From: Sepioteuthis lessoniana
Taxonomy: Eukaryota; Mollusca; Cephalopoda; Myopsida; Loliginidae
Assembly (NCBI GenBank): GCA_963585895.1
Contig: OY757924.1
Coordinates: 56,616,824 to 56,680,823, forward strand
DNA length: 64,000 nucleotides
Reading direction: 5' to 3'
Positions within the stretch are counted from its first letter, which is position 1. Every line of letters begins with the position of its first letter. A program made the translations under genes and the position numbers. The notes beneath the pieces were generated by a model. The model had not been told where the DNA came from. It was given only the letters and a program-made list of their open reading frames with translations, and ran no database searches. Of this stretch, positions 9,940 through 20,745 are shown in pieces.

Positions 9940-10438
9940 TTATTTAGTAGAGCTTGTCGTCGATATTTTGGTTCTATAATAGTTGCCATTTTTTGTTGGT
10001 ATTTGGTTGATTTTAAGTTTTAGGTCGGTGTATGGTATTTTGTAGTTTTTGTCAGGTTCCATATCTTGTGCAGGTTTGGCTATTGAATCAGCTTTATGAT
10101 TTTCCTGGATTCCTATATGGCTTGATATCCAACATAATATGATCATTGTGGTATGGTTTGTGGAGTTTAGTTCGTTTAAGAGGTTAATTATTTGAGGGTT
10201 ATCCAATTTTCTATTTTTAATGGATAATAAGACAGAGTAGAAATCTGAGTGGATAATGAATCTTTTGGTGTTGTTTGTCCAGAAAATTTTCAATGCTAGA
10301 TTTATTGCAGTAGTTCCGGTGGTGAATATGGAGACTTCTTTTGGAAGGCATTTTCTGAGAATTGTGTTGTTGGAGACTACTCCACACCCAGTTCTTTTGC
10401 TTCCTTTGGAGCCATCTGTTTAGTTGTGAGTAATTAGG
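9940..10438 (-). pseudogene. LINE-I RNase H domain remnant
   Basis: The minus strand gives TDGSKGSKRTGCG (first catalytic Asp retained), then TAINLALK where the family usually has a Glu-containing AEL..AI helix, then IHSDFYSVLLSI (second Asp retained), then SSHIGIQENHKAD with the His and Asp of the last motif. The order and spacing are those of a type I RNase H as in I, R1 and jockey-group LINEs. The missing Glu and frame breaks make it inactive. Confidence 0.85.
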
Positions 10439-10684
10439 TTTGGTTTGGTTTGGTTTCTTTGTTTAATGGCATATCAACCTTTGTAGGTTATTTAATGCCA
10501 AAGCTATTCTCCTAGAAGAACAGTAGTGATACTATTTAACCCATAGCTGGGAGGACAAGGGGGTTCATACCTTTCCTAAGGGTATTTGTCCGAAAGTGAA
10601 CGTAATAGCACGACTGGAGTACGAACTCACGTACTACGATTCCGTAGTCCATCACTTTTACCATTACACCACGAGGACACCCCC
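10439..10684 (-). mobile_element. SINE-A inserted in LINE-I
   Basis: A full-length reverse-strand SINE-A with an 11-bp perfect duplication, GAGTAATTAGG, at 10428-10438 and 10685-10695. It separates the RNase H start from the upstream linker, and LINE-I reads across the site once the SINE is removed. Confidence 0.95.
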
Positions 10685-10999
10685 GAGTAATTAGGGTATT
10701 TTTCATTGATGTCGTAGAGTTTTTCTCGACAGGTTATGGGATGAGTGAGCTTATTTAGATCTAGGATTACCTCTGGTTGCTTTAGGAATCCAGTAGCGAG
10801 AACTTCGTTGTATGATGTCATGGATATTAATGAGTAAGGTTGCTATTTCTTTGAGTTTGGGTTTCAAGTGGTTTTATTGCCTTTTCTTTTTGGTTAAACA
10901 GAGATTTGTGTTTTGGGTTAAAAGTAGTTATAAGCCGTATTAGTTAATCAAGATTTTAATTTAATGTAGTACTGTTGAGCTAATTTTTCCAATCATACT

Positions 11000-11430
11000 T
11001 GTGAAGAGGGTTCATGGGCTTCAGTGTATAAGCTCTCCACAGGAGATATTCTGTAAGCTCCAAGGATGGGACTCAACTCTTCTTGGTGTACAATATGAAT
11101 TTTTTTTTCTGATAGCATTTTCTAGCTGATCCATATATATTACAGCTACAGTCAAATTTCGAGCGGAATAGGATTTTGTACAGTTTTAACTGGGTGTGTT
11201 GATATGCTCCCCAGTTTAGGTGAACTATTTACGGAGGTGTTGCAATGCCTTGCCACATTTTTTGCTCCAGATATTTTAAGAGGGAGAGGAAAGTTAATTA
11301 TTTTATCAAAAATTATAACAAGGAATTTGTATTGGTCGGTGACCGGTATTTCTGCTCTGTCTAGTTTTAGTGTAGTGTTGTTATGCATTTTTTTTTCAAT
11401 TGGCAAAAATGTACGCATTGAGTTTCAGAT
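11000..11430 (-). pseudogene. LINE-I RT thumb and connector
   Basis: The minus strand yields VTDQYKFLVIIFDKIINF, the KFLG(I/V)xFD-type segment after the RT palm, and further on LGAYRISPVESLYTEA, which corresponds to the GAFRTSPVxSLYxEA connector of this LINE group. Frames are interrupted. Confidence 0.8.
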
Positions 11431-11454
11431 TTGATGATTCTGATTGTCTATTGG

Positions 11455-11810
11455 TTAATTTTGTGTATGCACTGTTGTAGCTGGTGCTCAGCTGTCTGTA
11501 TGTATTTTGATCTGGAAGTGATACTGAAGTCATCAACATTAATTCTAGGGCTCAGACACTTGGTGATGTTGTTTATGCACTGTTGTAGTTGGCACTGCGC
11601 CATGTGTATATATTTTGATCTGGAAGTGATACTGAAGTCATCAAGATCAATTCCAGGGCTCAGACACTAAGTGATGTTTTTTATGCACTGTTGTAGTTTT
11701 CACTGAGCTGTATATATGTATTTTGATCCGGAAGTGATCGAGAAGTGATCGAGAAGTCATCAACATACAGATAATGATTGATTCCAGGGTTCAGGCACTT
11801 GGTGATGTTG
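11455..11810 (-). repeat. Three tandem copies of the RT catalytic segment
   Basis: A ~108-bp unit containing TGCACTGTTGTAG (at 11468, 11577 and 11684), TTTTGATCYGGAAGTGAT and GAAGTCATCAA occurs about three times. The unit covers the LINE-I segment ending in the YxDD motif. Only the copy with the complement of TATGTTGATGAC at 11756-11767 retains YVDD; the other two read NVDD-like and DLDD-like. The triplication arose inside an RT gene, so it postdates loss of function or caused it. Confidence 0.85.
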
Positions 11811-12425
11811 TTGATCTTTAGTTTGAAGAGGGTCACTGATAGTATGCTCTTTTGTGAGATTCCCTCCTTTTGATTTTGAAAGTCGGATAGGGTTGATTCG
11901 ATTCTCAAATTTCTCAATTAGGTTGGGTAATCTGCCTTGTAGTCTCTGTTTGTGCAGATCCTTCATTAAACTGTACTCTAAATTTGTTTCATAGACCTTC
12001 TCTTGGTCGAAAAATATTGCGATGAGGTGTTGCTTTTGGATGTTTGCCTCTCTTATGGATGTTTCTAATCTGACCACATGACCCGTTAGAGATCTTTGGA
12101 TTCTGAATGCACACTGGGAATTGGTTTATTGTAAGTTTCTGAGTTGTCTGATTTGAACTTTAATCAATGTTTTTGGACATTATGCTAAAAATTTAAGAAT
12201 TGTCAATTAATGTTGTTAAAGGAGGAATTTGTTGTGAAAGTTTCAGCTTGTACATTTGCTATAGCTTTTTTTTTATTGATAGCTTCTATGTTGTTTTTAT
12301 GAGATGTTTGAGTGGGATTAACGAGGTTTCCCCATAGAGTTTCCTGATTATTTTCCAAATTGTATTTGTTTTGTTCCAGGAGTCAGATTTTTCCACGTAG
12401 TTTTGCCAACTTTTCTTTGGTGATT
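11681..12425 (-). pseudogene. LINE-I reverse transcriptase palm and fingers
   Basis: The minus strand gives, in order, KKAIANVQAETFTTNSS, then LETSIREANIQKQHLIAIFF with DQEKVYET (RT motif A region, normally FD.EKAYD), then KEGISQKSILSVTLFKLKIN (normally GVPQGS, motif B) and LYVDDFSI (motif C). The second motif-A Asp is replaced. Several frameshifts separate these blocks. They identify an I-type LINE RT. Confidence 0.85.
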
Positions 12426-12448
12426 CTCAGTGCCGATACTCAGAATAA

Positions 12449-13198
12449 AGCCCAGAATATATCGACTGCATCTCCGCGGAGGGTTAAGATCCATCTCAAC
12501 GACTGTCCTGGATGTGGCATTAAACGATTTGATAGTTAGGCTCTGGTAATGCTGTAACTTTGGGAATTCAGAGTCCCCTTTCATTGCAATCACTCCCAGC
12601 TCCACTCAGTCCCTGAGTGGTAGCACCTGATATGGTCTTATCTATGGGTCAAATAGAACTATTTGACATTTAAACTGAGTGCAAACAAATGACTTACTCT
12701 AAACTGAATTGTTTGAAAAAGAAGTTTTTACATTTAACTATTTGTAAACAAATGACTGATGTTTAATTGAATTATTAGTTATACATAGCAACACTTGAAG
12801 CCATTTAACTGTGAGTAAACGAATAAGTATTGTTGAATAAAATAATTAATGTTAAATCGCAATACGCGTAACCGCTTGAATATCTGCAAACAAAGGATTT
12901 ATTTTGAACAAAATTATTAGTGTTAGATAACAACAATTGAAACTGTGTAGAAACAATAGGATTACTTGTCTGCGAGCAAATTAGTTCTAACTGATTAAAA
13001 ATTAAATTACCGACAAACAAAACGCTTATATATCATGTATATCTATCTAAATGTGTACAAACAAATGACGTGTTAAACAGTTAGGGTTATAAAGCAATAA
13101 TTGAAACCATTTAACTGTGTGCAAACAAATGAGTTCAGGCTCATTTATAGAGATGTTATCAACAAAATGTGTTTACAAATCATTTATATCTAATATGT

Positions 13199-13252
<54 letters not shown>

Positions 13253-13819
13253 AGGATTTGGTATTAAATAACCTAAAATGGTTGATATGCCATAAAACCA
13301 AACTAAAGGAAAGATGTTATCAACAAAATATGTTTACAAATCATATATATTCAATATATATGTATCAACAGGATTTAGTATCAAATAAAGTACAATAGTT
13401 GATATGCCATAAAACCAAACCAAACCAAACCAAACCAATTAAAATCCTATGTATTTGATATATACATATATATAAATGAGATTTGGCATTAAACAACCTA
13501 CAATGGTTGATGTGCCGTAAAATTAAACCAAACCAAACCAAACCAAATCCAATATATATGATCTATATGTATGAATATGATTTGGCATTAAATAACCTAC
13601 AATGGTTGATATATCATAAAATCAAACTACACCAAATCCTATATATATATATTTTTATATAAGCAGGATTTGGTATTGAATAACCAACAATGGTTGATAT
13701 GCCATAAAACCCAACCAAAACAAACCTCATATATTCAATATATATGTATAAATAGGATGTGGCATTAAATAACCTACAATGGTTGATATGCCATAAAACA
13801 AAACTAAACCAAACCAAAG
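12449..13819 (+). mobile_element. Element D with expanded tail, inserted in LINE-I
   Basis: The 5' end resembles other D copies (CATCTCCGCGGAGGGTTAAG), followed by the GATATGGTCTTATCTATGGG block, D subrepeats, a TA run at 13203-13249, and then at least six tandem copies (13255-13810) of the tail GGCATTAAATAACC..GGTTGATATGCC spaced about 85-115 bp. A near-perfect duplication, CTCAGARTAA, lies at 12439-12448 and 13820-13829. Confidence 0.85.
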
Positions 13820-13835
13820 CTCAGAGTAATTTAAG

Positions 13836-14295
13836 TTGGTAGTTGTCGGTTCGTTATAAAATTTGTTTAGGGCAGCTTATTGTTGGCGGATTGCAGTTTT
13901 GCACTTGTTATTAAACCAGGGCGTGTTGCATCTGTTTGAGGTTTTTAGTATATTTTCCTATGCCATTAAGATTCGGGTTTCAGTGAAGTGATTGGTCAGG
14001 TCTTTATTGTTTGAGTCTTGTATCAGATTTGGTTACACTCGGTATAAAATTCTTTCCAGTTGGCGTTATTTCCAACAAGTTTATAGTCATCGGGTTGTGG
14101 AATTTCGAAGATAATGGTGAAGTGTTTGCTGTCGGAAAGATCGTTATGTACCTTCCATGTATAGTCTATATCATTTGAGGGATCGTATAGGGTTATGTGT
14201 ATCGCTAAGTAGTTACCTGGATATGTGTTGTTGCTGCAGGTTTGAGATTTATGGTTTAGGGTGCATAGGTTATTGTTATCAATTACCTTTTCCAT
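13836..14295 (-). pseudogene. LINE-I endonuclease C-terminus and linker
   Basis: The minus strand gives NLCTLN, AIHITLYDPSNDIDYTWKVH, then DLSDSKHFTIIFEI. These are the last strands of an AP-type endonuclease, in which the SDHxPI motif has become SKHFTI, so Asp is lost. A degraded TPWFNNKC segment then matches the PWWN(x)EC linker of I-type LINEs. The upstream endonuclease half is absent. Confidence 0.85.
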
Positions 14296-14337
14296 GTCTT
14301 AGATAGATAGATAGATAGATAGATATGAATAAATTGA

Positions 14338-14675
14338 TTTGGTTTAGTTTGGTTTGGTTTTATGGTATATCAATCATTGTAGGTTATTTAGTGCTAAATC
14401 CATTTTTTTTTTACATATAAACAGTTCTATTTCAAACCATTCAGTTTAGCATAAAGCACATTTTAATTCTATTTGAATCATAGATAGGACCCTATCAGGT
14501 GTTACTACTGCGGGCCAGAGTGGATCTGGGAGCAATAGCAGTGAAGGGGTACTCCGCATTCCCAAAAGCTCCAGCATTACTGGAATCTCACCATCAAATT
14601 GTTAAGTGTCATATCCAGGACACTAATTGCAGAGATGCAGTCGGTGTATTTTACAGCCCCAGCCGACTTCCCAAA
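14338..14675 (-). mobile_element. Element D, short copy
   Basis: The tail, one subrepeat, the GATAGGACCCTATCAGGTG block and the 5' end TACAGCCCCAGCCGACT are present. The duplication ATAAATTGA lies at 14329-14337 and 14676-14684. A GATA run (14299-14326) precedes it. Confidence 0.9.
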
Positions 14676-14699
14676 ATAAATTGAGAGTGCTAGATATGA

Positions 14700-14706
14700 A
14701 CAGACT

Positions 14707-14770
<64 letters not shown>

Positions 14771-14781
14771 TGTATTTATCA

Positions 14782-14819
<38 letters not shown>

Positions 14820-14865
14820 CAGTATGTTATAAATGAAAAGTTTTACATACACACACACACACACA

Positions 14866-14937
<72 letters not shown>

Positions 14938-14940
14938 CTT
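14700..14940. repeat. Compound TA / CT / CA microsatellite
   Basis: (TA)n at 14707-14768, (CT)n at about 14782-14799, (TA)n to 14819, (CA)n with one interruption at 14849-14909, (TA)n to 14937. Open frames of YIYI or HTHT type here are artefacts of the repeats. Confidence 0.95.
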
Positions 14941-14994
14941 TTTATATAAAGATAAAGATAAAAAAATCAATTCTTTGGTGTCATTATGAATTTA

Positions 14995-15020
14995 TTTCAG
15001 GTCGTTATGACCATCATCAG
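14995..15020 (-). ncRNA. Candidate hammerhead ribozyme core of the Penelope-like element
   Basis: The minus strand reads CTGATGA, T, GGTC, ATAAC, GACC, T, GAAA. CUGAUGA and GAAA are the two conserved hammerhead strands, and GGTC/GACC can form stem II. Penelope-like elements are known to carry hammerheads in their terminal repeats, and this motif lies about 950 bp 3' of the element's coding remains on the same strand. Extra T residues beside stem II and no convincing stem I suggest a decayed copy. Confidence 0.5.
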
Positions 15021-15964
15021 ATATTGTACGAAAGAAAGTTTTTGTTGGGTGTTTTATATTGGTTCCGGCGAGAACGGGGTTTGAAAAAAAATTTAACTAA
15101 CTAATTTTTCAATTAAAATAATTTTCAATATCTTTTTTTTTTATCATATTTTTTAATCAAGAAATTCTTTTACGGTGGAGGTATTATATCTATTGTTATT
15201 TTTTAATTTATACAGTGTTTCTACATTCCTTAAAAAAAAAAAAAAAAAAACAAACTTCTACCCCTAATTTGAATATTACTGAAAATTAAAAAAGCATAAT
15301 TCCTGAAAAATTGAATAGTGGCATGCGTCTTATTTAAAATTATAGACAAAATATGCATTCATACTTCCACTGAAACTATTATGTATTATAAATATTAAAT
15401 AGAATAATTCGTGTTATCAGGAAATAATAAATTCAATGCTGATATTAATTTACAAATGTCTATTTCTGATTATTAAATTTATCGTAAAAATTCAAGATAT
15501 TTGTGTATTAGGAAGAAATTAACATATAGAATGTTAAGTTAATCGTAATAAGCAAAGAATTAATATGTAATAGATATTTCATTAATGTAATAAATAATTC
15601 CTAACTTATAATATAAATAAATTGAATATTAGTTTCTTAAATTTTTGTTTACAAATAGAAAAAAAGGTGTAATAAGAACGGTGAGTACAGGGACAGCTCC
15701 TTCTATATTAATCTTTTTACCAATTATATATTAAAAAAAAATCATTTATTATCTTATTATCCCTTTGTAAAACATATATTTATACTCTCTTTTAAATCTA
15801 ATTGTATACTTCATTAGAAAAATCTATTTTAAATCACTTAATATTAAATCAATTTCTTTAAAATTCAATATTCCAATATAGAATTAGAAATATATAAATC
15901 ACTGAATTGATGTTTGTTAAATCTATTTAATATCATTAATATATCAGGTTAAATTACACTAAGA

Positions 15965-16330
15965 ATTTTTTTTCTATGTTTACATGCCGATATCATCTCT
16001 GTTTTGGTATTTAGTAGATTTCCATTCAAATATTTCAATTTACCTATTTTCTCTTATAAGTATCAATTACATTTACCGTATAAACTGTCGTGGGGGATCT
16101 TTTAATTATTTTCCAATTTATGATAAGTTTTAGACCGAATTCTACCAGATACCAGTAATACCTCGATAGGGTAGATTGATTTTTTCATGTTGGATTTTTA
16201 AATTATTGTAGGTGGTTGTTATATCTAAATTTCCAGTTCAAGCTTGTCATAACTATATATGCCTTATCATTAGTATCATTTTCTTTAGTTGAAATGTTAG
16301 CTTGATACATAATATTATCAAGGGTACATT
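15965..16330 (-). pseudogene. GIY-YIG endonuclease remnant of the Penelope-like element
   Basis: The minus strand contains NIMYQANIS, KAYIVMTSLNWKFRYNNHL (normally YIGMT..xFKxRYxNHxxSF), WYLVEFGL and INWKIIKRSP, then CDTYKRK and SACKHRKK. This order matches the C-terminal half of Penelope-like proteins. The glycine of the second motif has become Val, so it is inactive. Confidence 0.8.
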
Positions 16331-17165
16331 TTTATTTTACAATTACGTGAATGTTTTAAGTTGTCAATGTTATTCCAGTCCAGCTTATTTATTAATTTCT
16401 TGGTGTGATTGACAATTATTTTAGGTATATTGTTCCCACAAGAATAGCTAATTTTTACATTATTCTTGTTATTTATTTTTTAAAGGAGTTATCATCTTTG
16501 AAATGTTTTTTTTTTATTAAACCTAGAAAATATTTCCCTATATTGATATTAAAGAGTTTGCAAAAAGGAGGGTAAAACCAGATAATATTTCTACATCTAT
16601 TTTTATTAATATTTTTGCTTATTTCATTTTCCATATTTATATTATTGTTAGTTCTATTGTTTCCTACATTATTGCACCTATTTTTGTGATGTCTATTGGC
16701 TTCTAAATACTTGAGCTCATTTTTATAGCCACTGTTATGTATGGCTTCATTGTAAAATTCCTTATGATTATTAAATGTTTTTAGAAGATGATAATCTGTT
16801 TATTCTAATATTAATCGCATTAGGAATTTGTTTAACTATGGACAAAGGGTGGTTAGAACTAACATTCATATAGGTTAGTATAGCATTAGTCTTGGTTTAT
16901 AAGAATTGTCATTTAAATTGATTGTTACATCTAAAAAATTAACTATTTTCAAGTTAGAACTAAACCCTATCTTTAACACCATATATTCAAAGGCTTTAAT
17001 GACTTTCTTTGGTATTTTAGATGTTAGGGGTCTATCAGGGATAGAAATTAACCAATCATCTCAATAAATTCCGACGTTACTCAAATTTAAAAACCTACCT
17101 AGTGTATCTAAAATGTATATTCCTACTAAGTCTGCAATTTGGGCGGAGTCAAATGACCTCATTAT

Positions 17166-17199
17166 ATATATATATATAGAGAGAGAGAGATATATATAT

Positions 17200-17232
<33 letters not shown>
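17166..17232. repeat. TA and GA microsatellite
   Basis: Short (TA)n and (GA)n runs that abut the truncated end of the Penelope-like element. Confidence 0.95.
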
Positions 17233-17236
<4 letters not shown>

Positions 17237-17324
17237 CGAAAGGCTGAATCCTCTTTTTCTACCAAAGAGGCGAACGTCAATAGACCAAATAAAATAAAAT
17301 GGTTTCACATTTAAAAGAAGAAGA

Positions 17325-18095
17325 AGCAGACGATATCCTGCAGAAACTATAATTGATGAATACTACCCGGATGATCCAGCACTTCAAGCAAATACACTTG
17401 CCCAAGCTGAATTTCTAAGAGCAAGCAGCAGGATGCATTCACTCCTACTCGAATGCAAATAAAACAGAGTTTATGAATTCAAAGGAAAAAGGCGACATTA
17501 GTACTCAAAGTGGCAGGCCAATGAAATTAGTAGACCATACCTTGACAACAGCATCTCATCTACTGAAAGCAAAGTCAACATATGCATAGGGAAGCTGCAG
17601 ACTACTATTGATAGGTTATCGATCACATGAAAATCTGATCTGTTTGTTGAAATAAAACTGGATTTTTTTCAAGCAGTGACTGGATGAACTATCAGGATAC
17701 TAACGAAATGCATCCTGTAAACGCTAGATGGGACATTTACAAGAATGCTACTTGCTGTTTTGAAGAAATTCTGAAAGTAGCTTCTCCCCGCATAAATCAG
17801 CAGCTGTACGGCCCCTTACCCCCCATCTCACAAATCATCCGAGTCAGACGAACGAGACATGGTGGGCAATGCTGGAGAAGTAAGGACGAACTCATAAGCA
17901 ACGTTCTCTCATGGGCTCCTTACACGTTGACGCATCAGTGTAAACTGACTAGCAAGGAATTTCTGATATCAGCTCAGTGCGGACACTGGATGCAGCTTAG
18001 AGGACCTGCCAGGAATGATGGATGATAGAAACGGATGGCGAGAGGGAGTCAGGAGACTCCGTGTTATCAGCACGAATTGCTGCTGCAGCTGCTGC
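17325..18095 (+). mobile_element. LINE-Y, longest copy, reaching RT motif C
   Basis: Broken frames give SRRYPAETIIDEYYPDDPAL, which is the RT motif C region with the usual ADD changed to PDD. They continue with ANTLAQAEFL, GDISTQSGRPMKLVD, then in a new frame the LDGNYTRML-equivalent (VNARWDIYKNATCCFEE), IIRVRRTRHGGQCWRSKDEL and SAQCGHWMQL. The GRP..LK-to-TWTLTK region is strongly eroded. It ends CTGCTGCTGATGATGATA, a variant of the family's (ATG)n tail. This copy shows that LINE-Y is a true non-LTR RT; I cannot place it in a named clade. Confidence 0.8.
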
Positions 18096-18140
18096 TGATG
18101 ATGATATATACATATATATATATAAATAGAGAGAGAGAGG

Positions 18141-18178
<38 letters not shown>

Positions 18179-18209
18179 TGAATAGATAGAAAGATAGATG
18201 TAAAGAGCG

Positions 18210-18256
<47 letters not shown>

Positions 18257-18330
18257 ATTGTTCCTCCAAAAATAACATAATGACGCATAAATAAAGAATA
18301 GACTGATATATATAAAGAGAGAGATCTAAA
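18096..18330. repeat. GA / TA / GATA microsatellites
   Basis: Alternating (TA)n, (GA)n and degraded GATA runs, for example at 18126-18180 and 18210-18255. No gene is present. Confidence 0.9.
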
Positions 18331-18396
18331 CAGATGGAGATAGATATATCGATGGATAGACAGATATTTAACCAAACTATCAGTAACGGAACGGAT

Positions 18397-18460
18397 GAGA
18401 CACAAGTTCAATTTTTAAGTGGAGTACAGCTGGTTTGCTTTCAGAATTTTCCTTCTCTTA
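18397..18460 (-). mobile_element. SINE-C fragment, 3' part
   Basis: GACACAAGTTCAATTTTTAA through TTTCCTTCTCTTA matches the 3' portion of reverse-strand SINE-C copies. The rest of the element is absent. Confidence 0.7.
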
Positions 18461-18532
18461 AACGAGTAACCGTAAAAAAGCTAAAGAGCACACACACATA
18501 TGTATATATATACGCGTATGCGTATTTATGTA

Positions 18533-18752
<220 letters not shown>

Positions 18753-18973
18753 AAGGTAAAATGGCTAAAATACTGGACTGTAGTCTCAAAGCAAGCGAGT
18801 TCGAACCCCAGTGGTGCTATTTCGTTCACTTTCAAACTAATATCCTTGAGAAAGTTATGAACCCTCTTATTCCTCCTGTAGTTTAATAGCAATGCCGTTT
18901 TTCAACGAGGGTAGCTTTTGCATTATATAACCTATGAAGGTTGATATGCCATTAAACAAAGAAGCAAAGCCAA
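18753..18973 (+). mobile_element. SINE-A, head partly degraded
   Basis: Starts AGGTAAAATGGCTAAAATAC, has a B-box-like GAGTTCGAACCCC, and ends GGTTGATATGCCATTAAACA. It sits directly against the long TA tract. A short GATA run follows to 19007. Confidence 0.85.
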
Positions 18974-19007
18974 AGAGATAGATATATAGATAGATAGATA
19001 GATAGAT

Positions 19008-20019
19008 AATGAATATAGTCTAAGATCTTATTCAACAGACAGAAATAGATCGAATGATAGATATTGCTAAAAAAATTGACACAGCGTTAGAAATAGTAAA
19101 ACTCAGCGTCATTTTTAAACTATGTAGGTTTTTATATTTTACTAATAATCAAGTATACAGATCTCCATTTAGTATAAATGAACGTCACAACGGTTTCTTT
19201 TTTTTTTTTTTTTCAAAGATGAAGACCTTCCTTGAAAATCCGCATTTAAAATCCTATCATTTTCCTATGTTTGATCACCAACTACAAACAGTGAACAAAA
19301 AATAAAACGAACAAAAAGAAAACATAGCAAAACAAATTAAAAAACCAAAACAAGACAACTATCCCAGATAGTCAGAGATAATTCAGTCGGGTGAAATAGA
19401 TACCTAAGCTAGCAGACGAGGGAGACAGACGTACGTGGTCTCAGGTTTACTGCAAGGGTTCCCGTGCCTCCCTTAACCAGTAAGGAGAAGAAGGACAGTA
19501 GGATAGTATTCGTTTCGCTTCTTTGTCTTTCGTTTCCCTTTTTATGAACAACCCAGCATAGATCATGGTCGACCTTCTTTAAATTGGTTGTTAAAGCCGT
19601 GTTCTCATGCTCTATTTCAACAATGCATGAAAGAATAATGGCAGGTTTAGAGTAGTTTGGATTCTTTTGCCCACCTTCCCATAAATATTTTTTTTCATTG
19701 TTGTCCCATAGTTTTTTTTAACGATAGTATTGTATGACATATATTTTTTTTATAATAATTAACACTATTATATTATTAGACACTGTTGATAATGTAATGA
19801 TAATGATTGTGACGAGGGTGACAACTATAAAAATGATGACGATAGCAATTATAAACTGAATGTTAATAATTTACATGTAAAATAAAATGTGACCTTATAT
19901 ATAAGTGTGTGCGTATGCGTATTTATGTATATATGTATTTACCGCCACGCAAGTTAGTCGCACCTCAGATTTTTATTGTTACGGTGGTAACTCGAGATAT
20001 TTCATGACCAAATAGTAAG
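19008..20019. other. Unassigned AT-rich region
   Basis: No repeat family recognised apart from a T run at 19197-19214. A moderately GC-rich patch near 19400-19500 (GGGTTCCCGTGCCTCCC) carries no long open frame. An 83-codon frame at 19054-19305 has no recognisable domain. Confidence 0.5.
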
Positions 20020-20415
20020 AAAAAAAAGAAAGCATGAGAAGAAGAAAGAAAGTGTGAGAAAAAGAAAGAAAGAAAGAATAAGAAAAAGGGAGCTTGGCAA
20101 AAAAGAAAGAAAGAAAGAAAGCACGGGAAGAAGAAAGAAAGTGTGAGAAGAAGAAAGAAAGAAAAAAAGAAAGAAAGAAAAATGGAGCATGGCAAAAATG
20201 AAAGAAAGAAAGAAAGAAAAACATGGAAAGAAGAAAGAAAATCTGAAAAGAAAGAAAGAAAGCAAAAAAGGGAGCATGGCAAAAATGAAAGAAAGAATGG
20301 AACAAAAGAAAGAAAGAAAGAAAATATGGGAAGATGAAAGTATGGGAAGTAGAAAGAAAGCATAGAAAGAAAGAAAGAAACAAACAAACAAACAAACAAA
20401 TAAACACTGCGTGGA

Positions 20416-20455
<40 letters not shown>

Positions 20456-20745
20456 AAAAGGGAGCATCGCAAAAAAGAAAGAAAGAAAGAAAGAAAAAAG
20501 CATGGGAAGAAGAAAGAAAGTGTGAGAAGAAGAAAGGAAGAAAGCATAAGAAAAAGGGACCATGGCAAAAAAGAAAGAAAGAAAGAAAGAATGGAACAAA
20601 AGAAAGAAAGAAAGAAAGAAAGAAAATATGGGAAGATGAAAGTATCGGAAGTAGAAAGAAAGCATAGAAAGAAAGAAAAAAAAGAAAGAAAGAAACACAG
20701 CGTAGGAAGAAAGAAAAAGAAAGAAAGAAAGAAAGAATGGGCGAT
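20020..20745 (+). repeat. GAAA-rich higher-order minisatellite, ~725 bp
   Basis: A polypurine array of (GAAA)n blocks separated by recurring words. GGAGCWTSGCAAAAA occurs near 20090, 20183, 20271, 20460 and 20554. ATATGGGAAGATGAAAGTAT occurs at about 20324 and 20626. The last pair and the 20271/20554 pair are about 285-300 bp apart, so a higher-order unit was duplicated. The minus-strand frames of up to 335 codons, rich in FFLSF, are artefacts of the repeat. Confidence 0.95.

Larger units (their letters stand above)
9430..14300 (-). mobile_element. LINE-I: decayed I-clade-like non-LTR retrotransposon
   Basis: Read on the minus strand, fragments occur in the canonical order: end of the AP-type endonuclease (14.3-13.8 kb), linker and RT (12.4-11.0 kb), RNase H (10.4-9.94 kb) and a C-terminal region (9.8-9.43 kb). 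The RNase H domain and the endonuclease-RT order place it in the I group (I, Nimb, R1-type lineages). Frames are broken throughout. A SINE-A (10439-10684) and an Element D (12449-13819), both with target-site duplications, interrupt it. Without these insertions about 3.25 kb of element remains. The endonuclease N-terminus and any ORF1 are missing. Confidence 0.85.
14960..17165 (-). mobile_element. Penelope-like element with GIY-YIG domain, decayed
   Basis: Read on the minus strand from 17165: SFDSAQIADLVGIYIL, then a degraded RT motif C near 17051-17072 (Y-stop-DDWL), then NLKIVNFLDVTINLNDNSYKP, then RNIIWFYPPF, and a GIY-YIG module around KAYIVMTSLNWKFRYNNHL, ending SACKHRKK near 15965. This order (RT, then GIY-YIG endonuclease) defines endonuclease-bearing Penelope-like elements. 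Stops and frameshifts are frequent. The N-terminal RT part is missing beyond the TA/GA microsatellite at 17166. An AT-rich 3' region follows to the hammerhead-like motif at 14995-15020. Confidence 0.85.
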
